This document shows, in pieces, positions 6,324-7,664 of a stretch of 7,664 bases of DNA; positions within the stretch are counted from its first letter, which is position 1; each line of letters begins with the position of its first letter. Where the stretch lies: the NCBI GenBank assembly GCA_037142915.1, contig JBAWZR010000051.1, positions 1 through 7,664 on the forward strand, in the 5' to 3' direction. Both the position numbers and the translations under genes were made by a program. Source of the stretch: JBAWZR01 sp037142915. Its GTDB lineage: Bacteria; Patescibacteriota; Minisyncoccia; Moranbacterales; UBA1568. Below the pieces are notes generated by a model, which was not told the origin of the DNA, did no database searches, and saw only the letters and a list, made by a program, of their open reading frames with translations.

Positions 6324-7237
6324 TGCCACTGATCCAAAGAGAGCTCTTGCGCACGGGTAGTTGGTTTGAGGCCGAGTGTTTCGAGTGCAGTGAGAACTTC
6401 TTGTTTAGACAAATGAAATCCAGAGGAGAGTGTATTCGTGAGGGTTTTGCGTTTGCTTGCAAAGGCAATTTTGACGAGGCGGAAAAAAAACGGCGAGAGA
6501 GTGGTTGTGTGCGCAAAGGGCGTAATGCGAATAATAGCGCTATCGACTTTTGGGACGGGATCAAAGGCGGTCTTGGGTACCGTGAAACAATATTCCGTGT
6601 GGGCGACGGCCTGCACGGAGACAGCGAGGATACTCATATCGCCCGGTTGTGCTGTGATGCGCTCCGCGACTTCTTTTTGCACCATCAAAATAATATCTTG
6701 AGGTTGCGGTTGGGTGGCGAGCAGATGTTGGATGATGGGCGCGGTGATGTAGTACGGGATATTAGCAACAACTTTGTAGTTGGAAAACTTCCGCATTTGG
6801 CGAATTTCTTTGTCAAACACTCCAGTGCTCGACGCCGTACGCGTGTACGGCTTACTCCGCTCTTCGTGTTTTTCGCGAACTTCACTCAAACGCGAAAATT
6901 TTCCTTCCTTGCTATTATTATTTTCTAAAACGCCCTGTTTTTCTAAAAGTTGGGCGATATCAGCTTGAAGAATATCTTGATGAACGATAGAGACATTGCT
7001 AGATACCGGAAAGGCGTGCAGAAGTTCGGGAATAAGTGAATCGTCGATTTCCAGCGCAATGACTTTCTTCGCCTGAGCGGCGAGCGCGCATGTCAAAACA
7101 CCCTTCCCCGCCCCGATTTCAAGGATGGTGTCGGTTGGTCGGATATCAGCTACCTCAACAATGCGTGCCAAAACACCAGTATCAGTGAGAAAATTCTGCC
7201 CGAGTGATTTTTTGGGTTTGGGTGAAAAGTTTTGCAT
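6278..7237 (-). CDS. rsmA: 16S rRNA (adenine1518-N6/adenine1519-N6)-dimethyltransferase
   Basis: RsmA/KsgA transfers four methyl groups from S-adenosylmethionine to two adjacent adenines in 16S helix 45, late in 30S assembly. Seen: KKSLGQNFL (9-17), SAM motif I LEIGAGKGVLT (39-49), the acidic ALEID (61-65), D88, catalytic motif IV NIPYYI (159-164), VPKTAFDPVPKVDS, and the C-terminal FASKRKTLTNTL segment. The ATG at 7237 gives 319 residues; a TTG at 7273 would add 12. The family is about 260-290 residues. The excess is a 41-residue insert (112-152) between D88 and NIPYYI, encoded by an in-frame palindrome; the active-site motifs on both sides are intact, so the enzyme probably works. It lies 45 bp downstream of the RlpA-like fragment and its 3' end overlaps the prenyltransferase by 46 bp. 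Confidence 0.95.
   Translation of the reverse strand: MQNFSPKPKKSLGQNFLTDTGVLARIVEVADIRPTDTILEIGAGKGVLTCALAAQAKKVIALEIDDSLIPELLHAFPVSSNVSIVHQDILQADIAQLLEKQGVLENNNSKEGKFSRLSEVREKHEERSKPYTRTASSTGVFDKEIRQMRKFSNYKVVANIPYYITAPIIQHLLATQPQPQDIILMVQKEVAERITAQPGDMSILAVSVQAVAHTEYCFTVPKTAFDPVPKVDSAIIRITPFAHTTTLSPFFFRLVKIAFASKRKTLTNTLSSGFHLSKQEVLTALETLGLKPTTRAQELSLDQWHQLTTFMAKYTTNKP
6782..6904 (-). repeat. Protein-coding palindromic insert within rsmA
   Basis: This 123-bp imperfect palindrome coincides exactly with codons 112-152 of rsmA. In the mRNA the first and last 18 nt (6887-6904 and 6782-6799) can pair at all 18 positions, 15 Watson-Crick and 3 G-U. The middle has GCCGTAC (6834-6840) facing GTACGGC (6845-6851) around a 4-nt loop, with nearly the same centre, and the regions between pair in part. 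The length is a multiple of three, and the peptide (starting GKFSRLSEV, ending RQMRKFS) is charged and absent from normal RsmA. The pattern is that of Rickettsia palindromic elements; membership in any named family is not claimed. Confidence 0.7.
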
Positions 7238-7249
7238 ATCTGTTAGCGT

Positions 7250-7273
7250 AGCAAAAAAGGAGGAAAAACTCAA
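7250..7273 (-). promoter_or_regulatory. Candidate rsmA promoter, very short leader
   Basis: On the minus strand TTGAGT (7268-7273) is followed after 17 nt by an extended -10, TGC then TACGCT (about 7245-7250). The ATG at 7237 is only 7 nt beyond the -10, so this mRNA would be leaderless or nearly so. The TGCTAC start of the -10 matches that of the helicase promoter. If the promoter is not real, rsmA would be read through from the upstream RlpA-like frame. Confidence 0.4.
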
Positions 7274-7282
7274 GGAAAGTGG

Positions 7283-7594
7283 CTAATTCACAATTGTTTC
7301 CATTTTGACATTGATGATGCCGGCGCCGAGGGAGGCTATCTGTTGGAAGGCGACTTTATCGAGGTCGATGATGCGGTTGGGGCCAAAGGGGCCGCGGTCA
7401 TTGATCCGCACGATGACCTGTTTGCCATTATCTTGATTAGTGACGCGGACATAGCTGCCGATCGGGAGCCAGGGATTAGCGGCGGAGAGGGTGCCGGTGA
7501 AGGCATACCAACTGCCGAGGCCAGTGCTGGCCTTGCCTACTTTAACATACGTACCCTGGGTAACGATTTCGGTTATGAAGAAATATTTGCCTGA
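7283..7594 (-). pseudogene. RlpA-like double-psi beta-barrel domain, 5' end missing or broken
   Basis: The frame is open between a TGA (7595-7597) and TAG (7283-7285), about 103 codons. The peptide is a clear RlpA-type double-psi beta-barrel: GSWYAFTGTLSAANPWLPIG, then YVRVTNQDNGKQVIVRINDRGPFG, RIIDLDKVAF, and LGAGIINVKME. The catalytic-type Asp of NDRGP is present. RlpA-family proteins act in the envelope on peptidoglycan as lytic transglycosylases or as binding modules, and normally have a signal peptide. Here no ATG, GTG or TTG lies between the upstream stop and the conserved GSWYAF, two TGA codons stand in tandem at 7595-7600, and no signal peptide is seen in any frame before the window edge. 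A frameshift, a 5' deletion or a sequencing error would explain it. It is on the same strand as rsmA, 45 bp away. Confidence 0.65.
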
Positions 7595-7664
7595 TCATCA
7601 CGCAGCTCTCATGCAAATGCTTGAATTGCCAACTCAATGTGTTTTTTCCTTTCATACCTATTGA

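Noticed and set aside
7592..7664. UGA recoded to glycine (as in Gracilibacteria or SR1) to rescue the RlpA-like frame
   Set aside because: Reading through the TGA codons gives no plausible signal peptide, and TGA is the true stop of the prenyltransferase at 6321-6323.

Overview
The window looks like chromosomal DNA of a small-genome bacterium, most likely of the Candidate Phyla Radiation (Patescibacteria, Parcubacteria-like). This is an inference from gene style: a LysM surface protein with a long N-terminal tail, one XerC/D-type recombinase, a UbiA enzyme fused to an unfamiliar membrane domain, a short RlpA-like double-psi barrel, and few good Shine-Dalgarno sites. TAA, TAG and TGA are all used as stops, so the code is standard. 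No rRNA, tRNA or CRISPR array was seen.

Layout. 1-685 (-): 5' part of a LysM cell-wall protein with a strong promoter at 760-788; its C-terminus lies off the window. 841-2408: a cassette bounded by two inverted 83-bp repeats that differ at one base. It holds a complete tyrosine recombinase (980-1894, +), a large nested palindrome starting at the recombinase stop codon (1892-2023), and about 300 bp of non-coding DNA with an AT-rich patch, a perfect DnaA box with degenerate neighbours, and a 27-bp dif-like site against the right repeat. 2438-4582 (-): complete UvrD/PcrA-type helicase. 4656-6323 (+): divergent UbiA prenyltransferase with about 270 extra N-terminal membrane residues. 6278-7237 (-): rsmA, overlapping the prenyltransferase tail to tail by 46 bp and carrying an in-frame 41-codon insert that is itself an imperfect palindrome. 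7283-7594 (-): RlpA-like barrel domain with no usable start codon, probably a broken gene or one joined to something beyond the edge.

The flanking genes are housekeeping (cell wall, DNA repair, lipid/quinone prenylation, rRNA modification). The two unusual things are the recombinase cassette, which looks like a mobile or invertible unit or a chromosome-maintenance locus, and the protein-coding palindrome in rsmA, which resembles in principle the Rickettsia palindromic elements that insert in frame into genes. Both involve hairpin-forming DNA, but their sequences are not alike and nothing here shows that they are related.
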